Shown piece by piece: positions 1 through 8,720 of a DNA stretch of 33,740 nucleotides. The stretch is from JBGSKY01 sp041740995 (GTDB lineage Bacteria; Planctomycetota; Planctomycetia; Pirellulales; Pirellulaceae). The notes under the pieces were generated by a model. That model saw nothing but the letters and a program-made list of their open reading frames with translations, ran no database searches and was not told where the DNA came from. The position numbers and the translations under genes were made by a program. Where the stretch lies: positions 1 to 33,740 of the forward strand of contig JBGSKY010000265.1 in the NCBI GenBank assembly GCA_041740995.1. The letters are read 5' to 3'. Numbering within the stretch: the first letter of the stretch is position 1; each line of letters begins with the position of its first letter.

Positions 1-430
1 TTGGATCGTAGTCAAAGGAGTTACGCCACTCTTGAATTGCACCGGACGAATCGACTTGACAGAGCACCGAAATTTCTAGATTTGCAGCAACAGCTTCGCG
101 AAAGCCCGATGCAAGCCATTGCTGAATTTGTCGTTGAATCGTTTCGTTGACGGGCGTAAAAACAAACTCGACCTCTCCATCTTCTTTAGTGTGCTCCCAT
201 GTGGCGCCCCAGCGTTGCACTTGAAATTGCTCATTTATTTCGGCCAGCATCAAGACGGTGAATTGAACTTGCTGGGCACCGTTCTCTCGCTGTGCGACCG
301 TCTTTACCATCTCAGGCGCTCGCTCCATTTGCCAACGATGGAACAGTGGCACCATCGGAGAGAGCAGTGTCTGAGCGCATATAGACTTACCGATCAGTAG
401 CACGCAGAGCGTGAACATTAGAAAACGCAT
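1..430 (-). CDS. Secreted protein of unknown function (3' end beyond window)
   Basis: An open frame runs leftward from the ATG at 430 to the window edge without a stop, giving at least 143 residues, so the C-terminus is missing. The N-terminus has a clear signal peptide: a short basic start (MRF), a hydrophobic core (LMFTLCVLLIG) and a likely cleavage after SICA, so export is expected. The mature part is polar and rich in Gln and Glu, with alternating hydrophobic residues (VQFTVLMLAEI) suggesting beta strands. No family is recognised. An in-frame ATG at 505 would add 25 residues; a TAA lies two codons before it. I prefer 430 because it puts the signal peptide at the very N-terminus. It lies 102 bases downstream of the esterase gene on the same strand and could be co-transcribed with it. 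Confidence 0.7.
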   Translation of the reverse strand, partial: MRFLMFTLCVLLIGKSICAQTLLSPMVPLFHRWQMERAPEMVKTVAQRENGAQQVQFTVLMLAEINEQFQVQRWGATWEHTKEDGEVEFVFTPVNETIQRQIQQWLASGFREAVAANLEISVLCQVDSSGAIQEWRNSFDYDP

Positions 431-532
431 TAACAACTTCTTAGGCAGAGAGGAATGGTTATCATCAGCCGACGCAATGGGAGACGTCTTGCCGAGAGCA
501 TACATCAATTATCAATTCACCGTTTCGGTGAC

Positions 533-1441
533 TTAGGGCGTTTGTTTTTCCCAGTCTTTCCATAACCATCGAAGCGAGTCTGGAAAGATCGTGCCGCCAT
601 GTTTACCGTTATGCTCGCCATCGCCGAGGACAAATTTGACCTCGTACTTTTTAAACTCCAGCGAGTTTGCCAGTGTCTGGTTCGCCAATGGCCAGTTACC
701 GAATTGGTTATCTAAGTCGTTGACGCCGTCCTGCAAAAAGACTCGCAGTGGTTTCTTTTCTTTGCGGGCCATCGGTGCGTAAACGTATCCGCCGCGGATG
801 TCGGTAAAGCTGCCGATGTGGCTGATGACTTTTCGAAAGGAATCAGGACGGTGCCAAGCGACTCCAAAAGCGCAGATGCCACCGGAGCTCATCCCGCAGA
901 TTGCTCGCAGCTCTGGATTTTTCGTAATGTTCACTTTCGCTTCAACGACTGGAAGCAATTCGTCGATCAAAAATTGCGCGTAGGCATCCGACACCGTGTC
1001 GTATTCCTTGCTTCGATTCTGCGCCGAAGGTTTCCAACCTCTTTCGGCTGGCAATCCTTTCGTGTACCCAGGGTCAACGAATACGCCGATTGTGATTGGC
1101 ATTTCTTTCTTGTGAATCAAATTGTCAAAGACAGTGGCCGCACGAAAATCACCTTTGTCTCCTTCATAAGCGTGGCCGTCTTGAAAAACCATTAAAGCGG
1201 CTGGGGTATCGTCTTTGTACTGCGCCGGAATGTAAACCGAGTATCGACGCTCGGTACCCGGAAAAACCTTGCTATCGGTAAACTCGAACTGGGTTACTTT
1301 GCCCTTCGGAACATCGCTTTGGACGGACGAGTCGGGGCCATGCGTATAAGGTCCCGGAACTATTTGAGGTTTTTCGGCCCAAAGATTGGTTGTCAGGAGA
1401 CACATCGCAGCTAAATAAGCGCTGCAAACGAACATTTTCAT
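533..1441 (-). CDS. Secreted alpha/beta-hydrolase esterase (enterochelin/feruloyl esterase-like)
   Basis: This 302-residue protein has a signal peptide ending near residue 22 (LWA-EK) and one alpha/beta-hydrolase domain of the putative esterase family (Fes, esterase D and CE1 feruloyl esterases). The nucleophile elbow G-M-S-S-G is at residues 183-187, making Ser185 the likely catalytic serine. An acid is likely around Asp238-Asp242 (FLQDGVNDLD) and the histidine is His277 or His281 (GDGEHNGKHGG). The strand-turn VFQDGHAY near residues 85-92 is typical of the family and usually contributes to the oxyanion hole. It probably cleaves ester bonds in carbohydrate or lipid conjugates outside the cytoplasm; the substrate cannot be read from the sequence. 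The ATG at 1441 sits directly before the signal peptide. Confidence 0.85.
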   Translation of the reverse strand: MKMFVCSAYLAAMCLLTTNLWAEKPQIVPGPYTHGPDSSVQSDVPKGKVTQFEFTDSKVFPGTERRYSVYIPAQYKDDTPAALMVFQDGHAYEGDKGDFRAATVFDNLIHKKEMPITIGVFVDPGYTKGLPAERGWKPSAQNRSKEYDTVSDAYAQFLIDELLPVVEAKVNITKNPELRAICGMSSGGICAFGVAWHRPDSFRKVISHIGSFTDIRGGYVYAPMARKEKKPLRVFLQDGVNDLDNQFGNWPLANQTLANSLEFKKYEVKFVLGDGEHNGKHGGTIFPDSLRWLWKDWEKQTP

Positions 1442-1821
1442 CGGCGGGATCCTGGTAGGGAGAGGTGAGAACAGGTGGCATGCAGACTGTTCTGCTGCCG
1501 GTCTCTGATTGTGGCTAAAGCCGACACGATTTCAATAATAGAAGCCTGGATTATGTCAATCGAGTTTGAAAGACGAGTCGGCACAAAATTCGAGTGGCAA
1601 CTTGGTCTTGCGTCCGCCTAATCGGCATATTGCATATTCCAGTCGACTGTTTCGGCACTGTTTCTGAGAGCCCGTCCTTCAAAAATTGGCACTCAATAGT
1701 TATACTGATTCAGTTCTTTGTCAGCGTTCTATCCTCTTTAAGACGCCGGCAAACTAGCCTTCTTTTGGAAGGTTGTTGCACGATTTCATTTACTACTCGC
1801 CCAGCCGCAGAGTTTTAGTAT
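1442..1821. other. 380-base divergent intergenic region
   Basis: This gap separates the leftward esterase gene from the rightward FHA/phosphatase gene and should hold both promoters. It contains one promoter-like match (1678-1706), an ACTAGC motif at 1753-1758 of the kind repeated in other gaps, and a small hairpin CCTTC-TTTTG-GAAGG just downstream of that motif. Short open frames here have no coding character. Confidence 0.5.
1678..1706 (+). promoter_or_regulatory. Putative sigma-70 type promoter
   Basis: TTCAAA (four of six matches to TTGACA) at 1678-1683 is followed after exactly 17 bases by TATACT (five of six matches to TATAAT) at 1701-1706. It would start a transcript near 1713, with a leader of about 110 bases before the ATG of the FHA-GAF-PP2C gene. 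This is a consensus match only, and planctomycete promoters are poorly characterised. Confidence 0.3.
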
Positions 1822-3570
1822 ATGGCCTATCTCGAAGCTCTGAATGGTCCACAAACTGGTCAACAATACGATCTAAATGCGATAGAAAGTGTGCTGGGTC
1901 GTCACCCCGATTGCACCATCGTTCTGGAAAGTGGCGCTGTATCGCGACAGCATGCGAAAATACACAAACGCGATGGCGGATTCTTTTTGGAAGATTTGAA
2001 GAGCCGCAACGGTTCGTTCGTCAACGGGCAACTGGTCAGTGGCGAAAAGAAGTTGCGGGATGGCGAGTCGATTCGAATCTGTGAACTCGAATTTACGTTT
2101 CGCGAAGAGACTCCGCCAATCGACTTAGAATCCTCTGGCATCGGAACGCTTTCCTCGGAAGGTTCGTCGATCGGTGTGTTGATGGTCAATGACGCACAAG
2201 AAAATGCGTCGCGACTAGTGACTGATCGAATGGAAATGAAATCCGGCTCGATGGGCATGGATCTGTCGACATCGGCTGATAAAAAGCTTGCCGTTATGGT
2301 CGATATCGTTCAACGGCTAAGCTGTTCAGTTTGCTTGGATGATGTATTACCCAAGGTGCTTGAAAGTCTGTTTCAGATCTTCAGTCAAGCTGACCGCGGA
2401 TTCATCGTTCTGAAAAACGATAAAGGCGAGTTGATCCCTCGATGGATGAAGGCCAGACGGCCAGACCAAGAAGACACGCTGCGGCTCTCAGGCACAATCA
2501 TGCGTCACGTGATGGAGGAAAAGCAGGCGGTAATCTCGCTTGATGCAGCAAACGATGAACGATTCAATCAGTCACAAAGCGTTTTTGATTTGCGATTGCG
2601 ATCGGTTATCATCGCGCCATTGCTAAACAGTGCTGATGAACCGATCGGTGCGATCCACTTGGATACAACACAACAACGCGGCAAGTTCGAGCGAAAGGAT
2701 CTTGAGCTGCTGGCAGCCGTCGCGGGACAAGCAGCGATCGCGATCGAGAATGCACAACTGCACGAACAGATTGTCGAGCAGACGATGCTCGACCAAGATC
2801 TTAAACTTGCCAAGCAAGTCCAGTTAGCATTTTTGCCCAAGCGTCCACCGAATGTTGCGAACTATGAATTCTATGAATACTACTCAGCAGCCAACTGGAT
2901 CGGCGGCGACTATTTTGACTTTATTCCGCTGGATGAAACACGCTGGGCAATTGTCGTGGCTGATGTTGTCGGCCACGGTGTAGCCGCAGCTATGTTCATG
3001 GCCAAGCTTTCTGCCGAGACGCGTTTCGCGCTCGCGACGCATGCCGATCCAGCGGCGGCAATGAAGCAGCTTAATGATAACCTTTGCGAATTGAACGCCG
3101 AACGCTTTGTGACCCTCGTGCTGGTTATCATCGATAGTAAAAGCGATAAGATGTTGGTTGGTAACGCTGGTCATATGCCGCCGATCGTAAAATCGAAATC
3201 GGGCGAGATCCGCGAAGTTGGTGGCGAAGACAGCGGATTTCCGTTGGCGATTATTCCTGACTCGGAATACAGCATTACTGAAACAACGGTTTTACCCGGC
3301 GACACGATTTTGCTTTATACCGATGGAGTCTTTGAAGCACCTAGCCCGGAAGGCAAGCAGTTTACAATCGAACGCATCACACAGCTTCTCAAAGAAAGCG
3401 AAGGTAGTTGTCACGATGTTGGCGAGCATATTTTAAAAGAGGTTCGCGAGCACGTTGCTGACGCGGTTCAAGAAGACGACATGTGCTTGGTCATGTTACG
3501 CCGACGCGAAGGTGCACCGCTGCATGCAACTGTGGCCGACGGTCGTTCAAAGCTTTCCGATACCTTATAG
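1822..3570 (+). CDS. FHA-GAF-PP2C (RsbU/SpoIIE-type) serine phosphatase
   Basis: This 582-residue cytoplasmic protein has three modules. Residues 1-95 are an FHA phosphothreonine-binding domain with the canonical GRHPDC (26-31), SRQHA (41-45) and RNGSFVNG (62-69) signatures. Residues about 157-312 are a GAF sensor domain, followed by a helical linker at about 312-340. Residues about 345-560 are a PP2C/SpoIIE phosphatase with the metal-binding aspartates in GGDYFDF (361-367), ADVVGHG (380-386), YTDG (499-502) and EDDMCL (551-556). This plan fits a phosphatase that reads a phosphorylated partner through FHA, senses a ligand through GAF and dephosphorylates an anti-sigma-factor antagonist (partner switching). 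No antagonist or kinase gene is adjacent, so the partner must be elsewhere. The ATG at 1822 leads directly into the FHA domain. Confidence 0.93.
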   Translation: MAYLEALNGPQTGQQYDLNAIESVLGRHPDCTIVLESGAVSRQHAKIHKRDGGFFLEDLKSRNGSFVNGQLVSGEKKLRDGESIRICELEFTFREETPPIDLESSGIGTLSSEGSSIGVLMVNDAQENASRLVTDRMEMKSGSMGMDLSTSADKKLAVMVDIVQRLSCSVCLDDVLPKVLESLFQIFSQADRGFIVLKNDKGELIPRWMKARRPDQEDTLRLSGTIMRHVMEEKQAVISLDAANDERFNQSQSVFDLRLRSVIIAPLLNSADEPIGAIHLDTTQQRGKFERKDLELLAAVAGQAAIAIENAQLHEQIVEQTMLDQDLKLAKQVQLAFLPKRPPNVANYEFYEYYSAANWIGGDYFDFIPLDETRWAIVVADVVGHGVAAAMFMAKLSAETRFALATHADPAAAMKQLNDNLCELNAERFVTLVLVIIDSKSDKMLVGNAGHMPPIVKSKSGEIREVGGEDSGFPLAIIPDSEYSITETTVLPGDTILLYTDGVFEAPSPEGKQFTIERITQLLKESEGSCHDVGEHILKEVREHVADAVQEDDMCLVMLRRREGAPLHATVADGRSKLSDTL

Positions 3571-3699
3571 TCCGTAAGATCTTTCGAGTCCGCAAAGTAC
3601 ACTGTGCAAAAATTCATATCATGAGGATCGTAGCCCCCGTTTGGCTCGAAAATCACGATACTTATTAACCATTAACCTTTTTGACGAAACTAACCTAAA

Positions 3700-4122
3700 A
3701 TGAAATCACTCAATAAGTTCAAAATCGTACTAATGCTTGGCCTCTTCGCGGCTCCTTTCTTGCTAGTGTTTGCAAATAAGACTGCGGTGAAGGCTGAAGA
3801 AAAAGAGGTTGCCCAAAAGATGCTCCGACACGTCGTAATGTTCCAATTCAAGGCGTCAAGCAGCGAATCGGAAGTACAGTCCGTTGTTGATGCGTTTCGA
3901 AAGTTACCCGACCAAATTCCGGAAGTAGCTGAGTTTGAGTTTGGAGAAAATAATAGTCCGGAAGGCCTAGCGGATGGGTTCACGCATTGTTTTTTGGTGA
4001 CCTTTAAAAGCGACAAAGACCGCCAAGCTTATCTGCCTCACCCGGCACATCAAGCGTTCGTTGGCGTTCTGAAACCACATTTAGAAAAAGTGATGGTCAT
4101 CGATTACTGGGCCGCAAAATAG
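3700..4122 (+). CDS. Secreted Dabb (stress-responsive A/B barrel) domain protein
   Basis: This 140-residue protein has an N-terminal signal peptide or membrane anchor (hydrophobic residues about 9-25, basic start MKSLNKFK). A single Dabb domain covers residues about 42-138: it begins LRHVVMFQFK, has the GL-DGFTH segment in the middle and ends VMVIDYW. Dabb domains are small ferredoxin-like barrels that usually dimerise; some bind small hydrophobic molecules, but many have no known role. Exported single-domain versions are common in planctomycetes. It follows the phosphatase gene by 129 bases on the same strand, with a short direct repeat (ATTAACC twice) in between, so a separate promoter is possible. 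Confidence 0.85.
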   Translation: MKSLNKFKIVLMLGLFAAPFLLVFANKTAVKAEEKEVAQKMLRHVVMFQFKASSSESEVQSVVDAFRKLPDQIPEVAEFEFGENNSPEGLADGFTHCFLVTFKSDKDRQAYLPHPAHQAFVGVLKPHLEKVMVIDYWAAK

Positions 4123-4390
4123 TCCGTTTTGAACAGTTGTATCGCGCCGGTAACGAATCGTTCCTTAGATCTGAGAGAGTGTGTCAAGAAAGCCGCGATC
4201 GACAAATGATCTCACTGGACAATTCGTAGGAACACATGTTCAATGTTTCAAGAAAGGTTTGAATTGAAAGTCAAATAAACGTTTCAAAATTAGGTTTCGC
4301 GATCAAAAGTGAACTTTGCACCGATCAGCCATCTCATTGATAGCTCCAATTAACGCAACTTGAGATGCCCATTTCAGAAAGGTTCTTCGA

Positions 4391-5143
4391 ATGAGCGATT
4401 ATGGTAGTTTAAGCGACGACTACTATCTAAACATGGTCCTGCAAACGGAAATGGAGCTGCCGCAACAACGCGAAACGCTATTGCATTACTTTGAGCAAAT
4501 GCAGCGCAGATTTTCGAGCAACTCGCGATTCTTCGCTCGTGAGAAAGGCGACCATGTTTTGGAAGAGGACCGCGAGGGCGGTTCGTATCGCTGGACCAGC
4601 ATCGAAGCGAAACGGTTGCAATCGGGCGTCGTAAATCCAGAATCGCTGCAGATTGCAATCGACCAACACGAACAGGTCTTAGAAATTGCTCCGTACGCCT
4701 TGAGCTTGTCGTTCCTAGACTGCGAGTCGCTCAGCGTTGTTTTTGGATTCGATTACCAGTACAGCGGCAACCAAAGCGAGTTAATCGCCGATGTGCTTGG
4801 AGTTCCGCTAGCTTTGTCGAATTTCGTCAACCATATAAGCCCCGGAATGGTCTCTTATGAACCCGCGATTCAGTTTGCAATTGACAGTGATTTGCACACA
4901 CAGGCAAGGCTAAGCTTCGAAACGCGTGGAAATCCGTTCCAACCAAGGGAAGTCGAAATGTCCGATGCAAGTGACGAAATTTTAAGCGTCTATCTAACCC
5001 TGCGACGATTCGAGGGCTTCCGTAACAACGAGGCATTTAAAGAAGAATTTAAGAAGCTCGTAATACATGGACAACGATTGCTAGACGAACATATCGTCGA
5101 CAGTGTCCTGCGACCGCTCCAAAGTGCGATCGCGGCAAGTTAG
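4391..5143 (+). CDS. Conserved-looking cytoplasmic protein of unknown function
   Basis: This 250-residue protein has no signal peptide or membrane segment. The N-terminal part (residues 1-60) is predicted helical and acidic, with many Gln and Glu residues and an FFARE segment. The middle (about 90-190) has alternating hydrophobic stretches (LSLSFLD, LSVVFGFDY, ARLSFETRG) that suggest a mixed alpha/beta fold. The C-terminus is helical (FKKLVIHGQRLLDEHIVDSVL). I recognise no catalytic motif and no named family. The ATG at 4391 is preceded by AGAAAGG eight bases upstream, an acceptable ribosome binding site. A 268-base gap separates it from the Dabb gene. Codon use looks like that of the neighbours, so the frame is likely real. 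Confidence 0.75.
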   Translation: MSDYGSLSDDYYLNMVLQTEMELPQQRETLLHYFEQMQRRFSSNSRFFAREKGDHVLEEDREGGSYRWTSIEAKRLQSGVVNPESLQIAIDQHEQVLEIAPYALSLSFLDCESLSVVFGFDYQYSGNQSELIADVLGVPLALSNFVNHISPGMVSYEPAIQFAIDSDLHTQARLSFETRGNPFQPREVEMSDASDEILSVYLTLRRFEGFRNNEAFKEEFKKLVIHGQRLLDEHIVDSVLRPLQSAIAAS

Positions 5144-5156
5144 TAGCTCGGACGGC

Positions 5157-5351
5157 TTAAGACGCTTGCGTCAATCTTGGAACGTTATTCGGTCCGTCTT
5201 CCAAAATAAGTCCGAGCATTGTCGCAAGTTTCCGCTGGCGTTGTGAAGCTTCCTCTTTTCGAGCCGATCGCTCTTGGCAAGACCAAGTTTGCTTGATGGC
5301 TGAAACTCGCTTTTGAATATCGTTCTTCGAAGCGAATTGAAGAGTTGTCAT
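5157..5351 (-). CDS. Small basic helical protein of unknown function
   Basis: A 64-residue frame starts at the ATG at 5351, with GGGGAAAG four bases upstream on the minus strand, one of the better Shine-Dalgarno-like sites in the window. The product has no signal peptide. Its central part is strongly charged and probably one long helix (NDIQKRVSAIKQTW, then RSARKEEASQRQRKL), ending in a hydrophobic LATMLGLIL patch. No domain is recognised. It is convergent with the 250-residue unknown gene, with 13 bases between the stops. An overlapping frame (5185-5388) on the same strand is less likely because it lacks such a ribosome binding site. Confidence 0.5.
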   Translation of the reverse strand: MTTLQFASKNDIQKRVSAIKQTWSCQERSARKEEASQRQRKLATMLGLILEDGPNNVPRLTQAS

Positions 5352-5802
5352 AATCTTTCCCCTTGCTAGCTATCCAAATTGCTGCCAAAAGTTTTTCCTA
5401 ACCTAGTACAACCGGTTCAAATGCATTTACCGTGCCAATCGGTATCGAGAACAGTTCGAAGAATTCTGAAATTTTGAGTCAGACGCACGTTGAGCCAATT
5501 TTGGAAGCCAGTTGACGCGTAAAAAGTATGCAGACCTTTCAAAATATTTTGATCAGCAATTGATTGTTGATTGGCCAGCCGGTTTCCTGTTTATTGCAGA
5601 CCAGTTTGGCAATTTTTCAATCAGTTGCAACGTCGCAGTTCAGCGGCTGATTGCAAAACTAACGCAAATACAAATTGATCAGTTCAAACTCTGATACGTT
5701 CGGTCCTGACGGACAAATTGGAAGACGCGGGCTAAGTTCGGTCAGGCTTTTTGAGCTATCATTAAGGCTTCCAGGTTTTTAATTCTACGTTCCGAAGAGT
5801 CT
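5352..5802. other. 451-base divergent intergenic region
   Basis: This AT-rich stretch lies between the small basic gene and the beta-helix gene. It contains a 60-codon frame with a TTG start (5512-5694) that I do not trust as a gene, and a small hairpin GTCC-TGAC-GGAC at 5703-5714. No convincing promoter or RNA gene was found. Confidence 0.4.
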
Positions 5803-7029
5803 ATGTACAGCTATCAATCGGTATCAACATTTGCGAGCATCTTTGTGGTCATTCTGATCGGTGAGATTTGTAGTGCAAAGACGATTCAGATTGGGCCATC
5901 TGACCGTTGGTTGGAATATTTGACCGGAGACGAGCTGCAACCGGGCGACGAGTTGATCTTTCAATCCGGGACATATTCCACATCTCAGCGGATCAGCGTT
6001 CGATTGCGAGGCGCTCAAGAGAATCCGATCATTTTACGTGCCGCCAATGGTCAACGCGTACTTTTCCGACGGCCAGACGCGAATCAAAATACGTTGAATT
6101 TAGAAGGTTGCCAATATCTGCAACTGCGCGGCTTTGAAATCACTGGAGGGGCTTCCGGAATTAGAATTGGCCCCATGAACGAAATTCAATCCAACGATAT
6201 CGTTCTTGAAGATCTTTACATTCATCACATTGGTGGCGTAGCGATAACGTGCAATGCCGAAGGTGGCCGCTATGAACGAATGAAATTTCAGAGAATTCAC
6301 ATTCACGACACAGCGGATCACGGCGAAGGGTTCTACCTTGGCGGCAATGATGGATCAGCAATATTTGCAAATTCGATCGTAGCCAACAATTACATCCATG
6401 ATTTGCGCGGTCCGAACGTGAGCCAAGGAGATGGTATAGAAGTTAAGCAGGGAAGCTTTGGAAATCATATCTTCAATAACATCATCCATTCGACCAACTA
6501 TCCAGCCATCACGGTCTATGGAACCGATGGTGGAGCGGTAAACGTTATCGATCATAATATTATTTGGGATGCTGGAGATCACGGTATCCAGGCAGCCGCA
6601 GACGCGGAAATTCTGAATAATTTGATTGCCAACGTGAAAGCCTGCGGCATCTATTCTCGCGAACACCAAGGTGCATTGCCGGCAAACTTGAAGATTGAAC
6701 ACAATCTTGTCGTAGGCTCTGGCGAATCAGCATTGAGAATCATTGCGTCTATCTCCGGAGCAAATGCGGGCACGAAACGAATTTCAATCGTTGACAATCA
6801 GTTGTTTGCCAAACAAGGCCAGGCCGCATTTCGCTGTCAAGGAGAATTTGATCTCAAAGCCAGCGGCAATTTTGGAATTGGCGGTGTAGACAGTCGACTG
6901 ACACAATTGGGTGCTTGGAAAACATCGCCGCGTCCAATGGTTGAATTACCGGAGCTAGCAGAAAATCCTGCTTGGCAATCGATCGATCGTTCTCAGATAT
7001 TGAAAGTCTTTGCGAGCGAAGGTCTCTAA
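5803..7029 (+). CDS. Secreted right-handed parallel beta-helix protein (polysaccharide-lyase-like)
   Basis: This 408-residue protein has a signal peptide (hydrophobic residues 10-20, likely cleavage after CSA at 25). Residues about 28-110 match the opening of pectate-lyase/chondroitinase-B-like proteins: LQPGDELIFQSGTY, then ENPIILRAANGQ. From about 95 to 330 there are successive beta-helix rungs of the form ...NIIHSTNYPAITVYG and ...NLIANVKACGIYSRE, with many Asn residues at turns. Such proteins bind or cleave acidic polysaccharides outside the cell; a catalytic residue cannot be assigned without alignment. The ATG at 5803 directly starts the signal peptide. The gene converges on the kdsC-like gene, with 105 bases between the stops. 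Confidence 0.85.
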   Translation: MYSYQSVSTFASIFVVILIGEICSAKTIQIGPSDRWLEYLTGDELQPGDELIFQSGTYSTSQRISVRLRGAQENPIILRAANGQRVLFRRPDANQNTLNLEGCQYLQLRGFEITGGASGIRIGPMNEIQSNDIVLEDLYIHHIGGVAITCNAEGGRYERMKFQRIHIHDTADHGEGFYLGGNDGSAIFANSIVANNYIHDLRGPNVSQGDGIEVKQGSFGNHIFNNIIHSTNYPAITVYGTDGGAVNVIDHNIIWDAGDHGIQAAADAEILNNLIANVKACGIYSREHQGALPANLKIEHNLVVGSGESALRIIASISGANAGTKRISIVDNQLFAKQGQAAFRCQGEFDLKASGNFGIGGVDSRLTQLGAWKTSPRPMVELPELAENPAWQSIDRSQILKVFASEGL

Positions 7030-7134
7030 CACCGCTGCTGGGAATGTTTCTGAACTTTACGGGGACCAAATTGCAATAGACCATTCAGACCGAGACAACG
7101 CAGCACGAAAAGTTAGGTCAAACTAGCGCAAGCT

Positions 7135-7662
7135 TCATAAGAACTTTTTGGGGACAAGATCTTCCCACAAACGTTTCGCTTTGAGTAAACGTTCGATCAA
7201 TTCGCGAACAGCGCCTTCGCCGCCGGCCGTTTGCATCGTCCATTTTGCTGCCGACTTCACTTCGGGCACTGCGTCTGCCACAGCAACTGGCAGCCCGACG
7301 TGATGCATTACAGGCAGATCTGGAAGGTCGTCGCCGATGTAGCAGACTTCTGAGGGATCAATATTTTCCTGTCGGAAAATTTCTAAGGCAGCAGGCAATT
7401 TCTCTGAAAATCCCTGGCGCAAAATAACAATTCCGAGTTCCGCAGCGCGAATCTTAACGATATTTGAATTTCGTGAAGTCAAGATGCCGAACTTCAGCTT
7501 GCTTTGCATCCAAAGCTTTATCCCTTGCCCGTCACGAACATGAAATGATTTCGTTTCAATTCCAGCATTATCAAACGTAATGTGTCCATCACTCAATACA
7601 CCGTCAACATCGGACAAAATCATCCGAATCGGTTTTGCAAGCTCGCTATCTCGTACAGCCAC
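7135..7662 (-). CDS. kdsC: 3-deoxy-D-manno-octulosonate 8-phosphate phosphatase (KdsC-like HAD)
   Basis: This 175-residue protein is the normal length for the C0 (capless) HAD phosphatases of the KdsC family, which remove phosphate from Kdo-8-phosphate on the way to CMP-Kdo and lipopolysaccharide. The nucleophile motif is DVDGVLSDG, with Asp18 and Asp20. The family segment FHVRDGQGIKLW follows at 40-51, then LTSRN (motif II, 61-65), Lys88 (motif III) and YIGDDLPDLPVM (motif IV, 108-119). The start is GTG at 7662; a later ATG at 7623 would place the nucleophile motif only four residues from the N-terminus, so GTG is preferred. The CMP-NeuA-like and N-acylneuraminate relatives share these motifs, so the exact sugar substrate is inferred. 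Confidence 0.85.
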   Translation of the reverse strand: MAVRDSELAKPIRMILSDVDGVLSDGHITFDNAGIETKSFHVRDGQGIKLWMQSKLKFGILTSRNSNIVKIRAAELGIVILRQGFSEKLPAALEIFRQENIDPSEVCYIGDDLPDLPVMHHVGLPVAVADAVPEVKSAAKWTMQTAGGEGAVRELIERLLKAKRLWEDLVPKKFL

Positions 7663-7955
7663 TCATCGTCCCAATCACGAAAAGGTAGAAAAACAGTCGA
7701 CCAATTGTAATCGATCTGATCGCGCACAAACTAGCCTAGTCGTTCACGCCAGGTTTGTCCTGGTTTCAGCTGTCAACAAGACAATCGTAGTCCGGGACCG
7801 GTGCCATCGTACTTGAAGATTAGGCTTAGCAAAATACTTGCCGCGATGAGTTAGGCCTCTTCCAAATTGTTTTACAATCCAAAAGGCTGCTGCCGAGCAA
7901 TTGTCAATTCCAGATGTTATAAATATGGCCGTTGAGCAACGACGAAACTCGGGTA

Positions 7956-8720
7956 ATGACAATGAAGCATGACAAAATATCCGTTGAGCTGATAAACGCC
8001 AAGAACGGACTGCGCAAGTCGTTCATCAAAAGCAACTTCCCCTGCTCTTTAAGCTGTTGGAACAACGGCCCGCTGAAGCTCGACGGCGATGCAACGCATT
8101 TTGGTTTTGTAGGATCGGGATCAGCAATTCTGAGACGCGGCTCACAAACGTATCACTTGAGCACTGGGATGTATTTTTCGTTGCCGTGCGAATTGAAAAG
8201 CGAGGCTTACATCGAAGGCGACGGCATTGGCTTGGTTGCCTCGCGACTGGCATGGCAGGGCCTATTTTCAATCGGCGGGCCGATCGAACAAACTGGGCGT
8301 TTGCACTACATCGACGGATGCAGCGATACACTTTTAATTGGTCCTCCAGTTCTTGGTGACCCATGTTTGAATTTTTTGCGAATTCCGCCTGCTACCGAAC
8401 AGACGGCGCACACCCATCCGTCCGAACGAATCGGAATGATTGCCAGCGGTTCAGGCATATGTCGTTCACCATCTGGCGACTTAACACTTGAGCCTGGGAT
8501 GATTTTTTATATCGCTCCTGATGGTCTGCATAGTTTTCACACCACGACCAGCGAACTACTCGTAATCGCGTGGCATCCGGACAGCGATTGCGGACCTGCA
8601 CACCATGATCATCCGATGATCAATCGAACGATAATAAACGGGGTTCCTGCCGCTGAGCTTTTGCTCTCTAGGATAAACGAAAGGACGGCGAATTATGAAG
8701 TGCCCGTCATGCCAAAATAA
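7956..8720 (+). CDS. Bicupin protein, first gene of the cupin/Toprim/ligase cluster
   Basis: This 254-residue cytoplasmic protein has two cupin-like halves. The first (about 40-100) has the GSGSAILRRGSQTYHLSTGMYFSLP pattern of a beta barrel but lacks a full metal triad. The second (about 135-210) has HTHPSE (His152, His154, Glu157) and His192 in PDGLHSFHT, the usual 3-His/1-Glu metal site. It could be a dioxygenase, isomerase or sugar-binding sensor; the substrate is unknown. I chose the ATG at 7956; TTG at 7932 and ATG at 7962 are alternatives. The last 26 bases overlap the next gene, which implies co-transcription and probably coupled translation. A 293-base gap separates it from the divergent kdsC-like gene. 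Confidence 0.8.
   Translation: MTMKHDKISVELINAKNGLRKSFIKSNFPCSLSCWNNGPLKLDGDATHFGFVGSGSAILRRGSQTYHLSTGMYFSLPCELKSEAYIEGDGIGLVASRLAWQGLFSIGGPIEQTGRLHYIDGCSDTLLIGPPVLGDPCLNFLRIPPATEQTAHTHPSERIGMIASGSGICRSPSGDLTLEPGMIFYIAPDGLHSFHTTTSELLVIAWHPDSDCGPAHHDHPMINRTIINGVPAAELLLSRINERTANYEVPVMPK

Noticed and set aside
119..400. 93-codon plus-strand frame near the left edge
   Set aside because: It is antisense to the secreted-protein frame 1-430, which has a good signal peptide.
818..1195. 125-codon plus-strand frame inside the esterase gene
   Set aside because: It is antisense to a complete esterase with catalytic motifs.
5512..5694. 60-codon plus-strand frame with TTG start
   Set aside because: It has no ribosome binding site, an AT-rich composition and no recognisable product.
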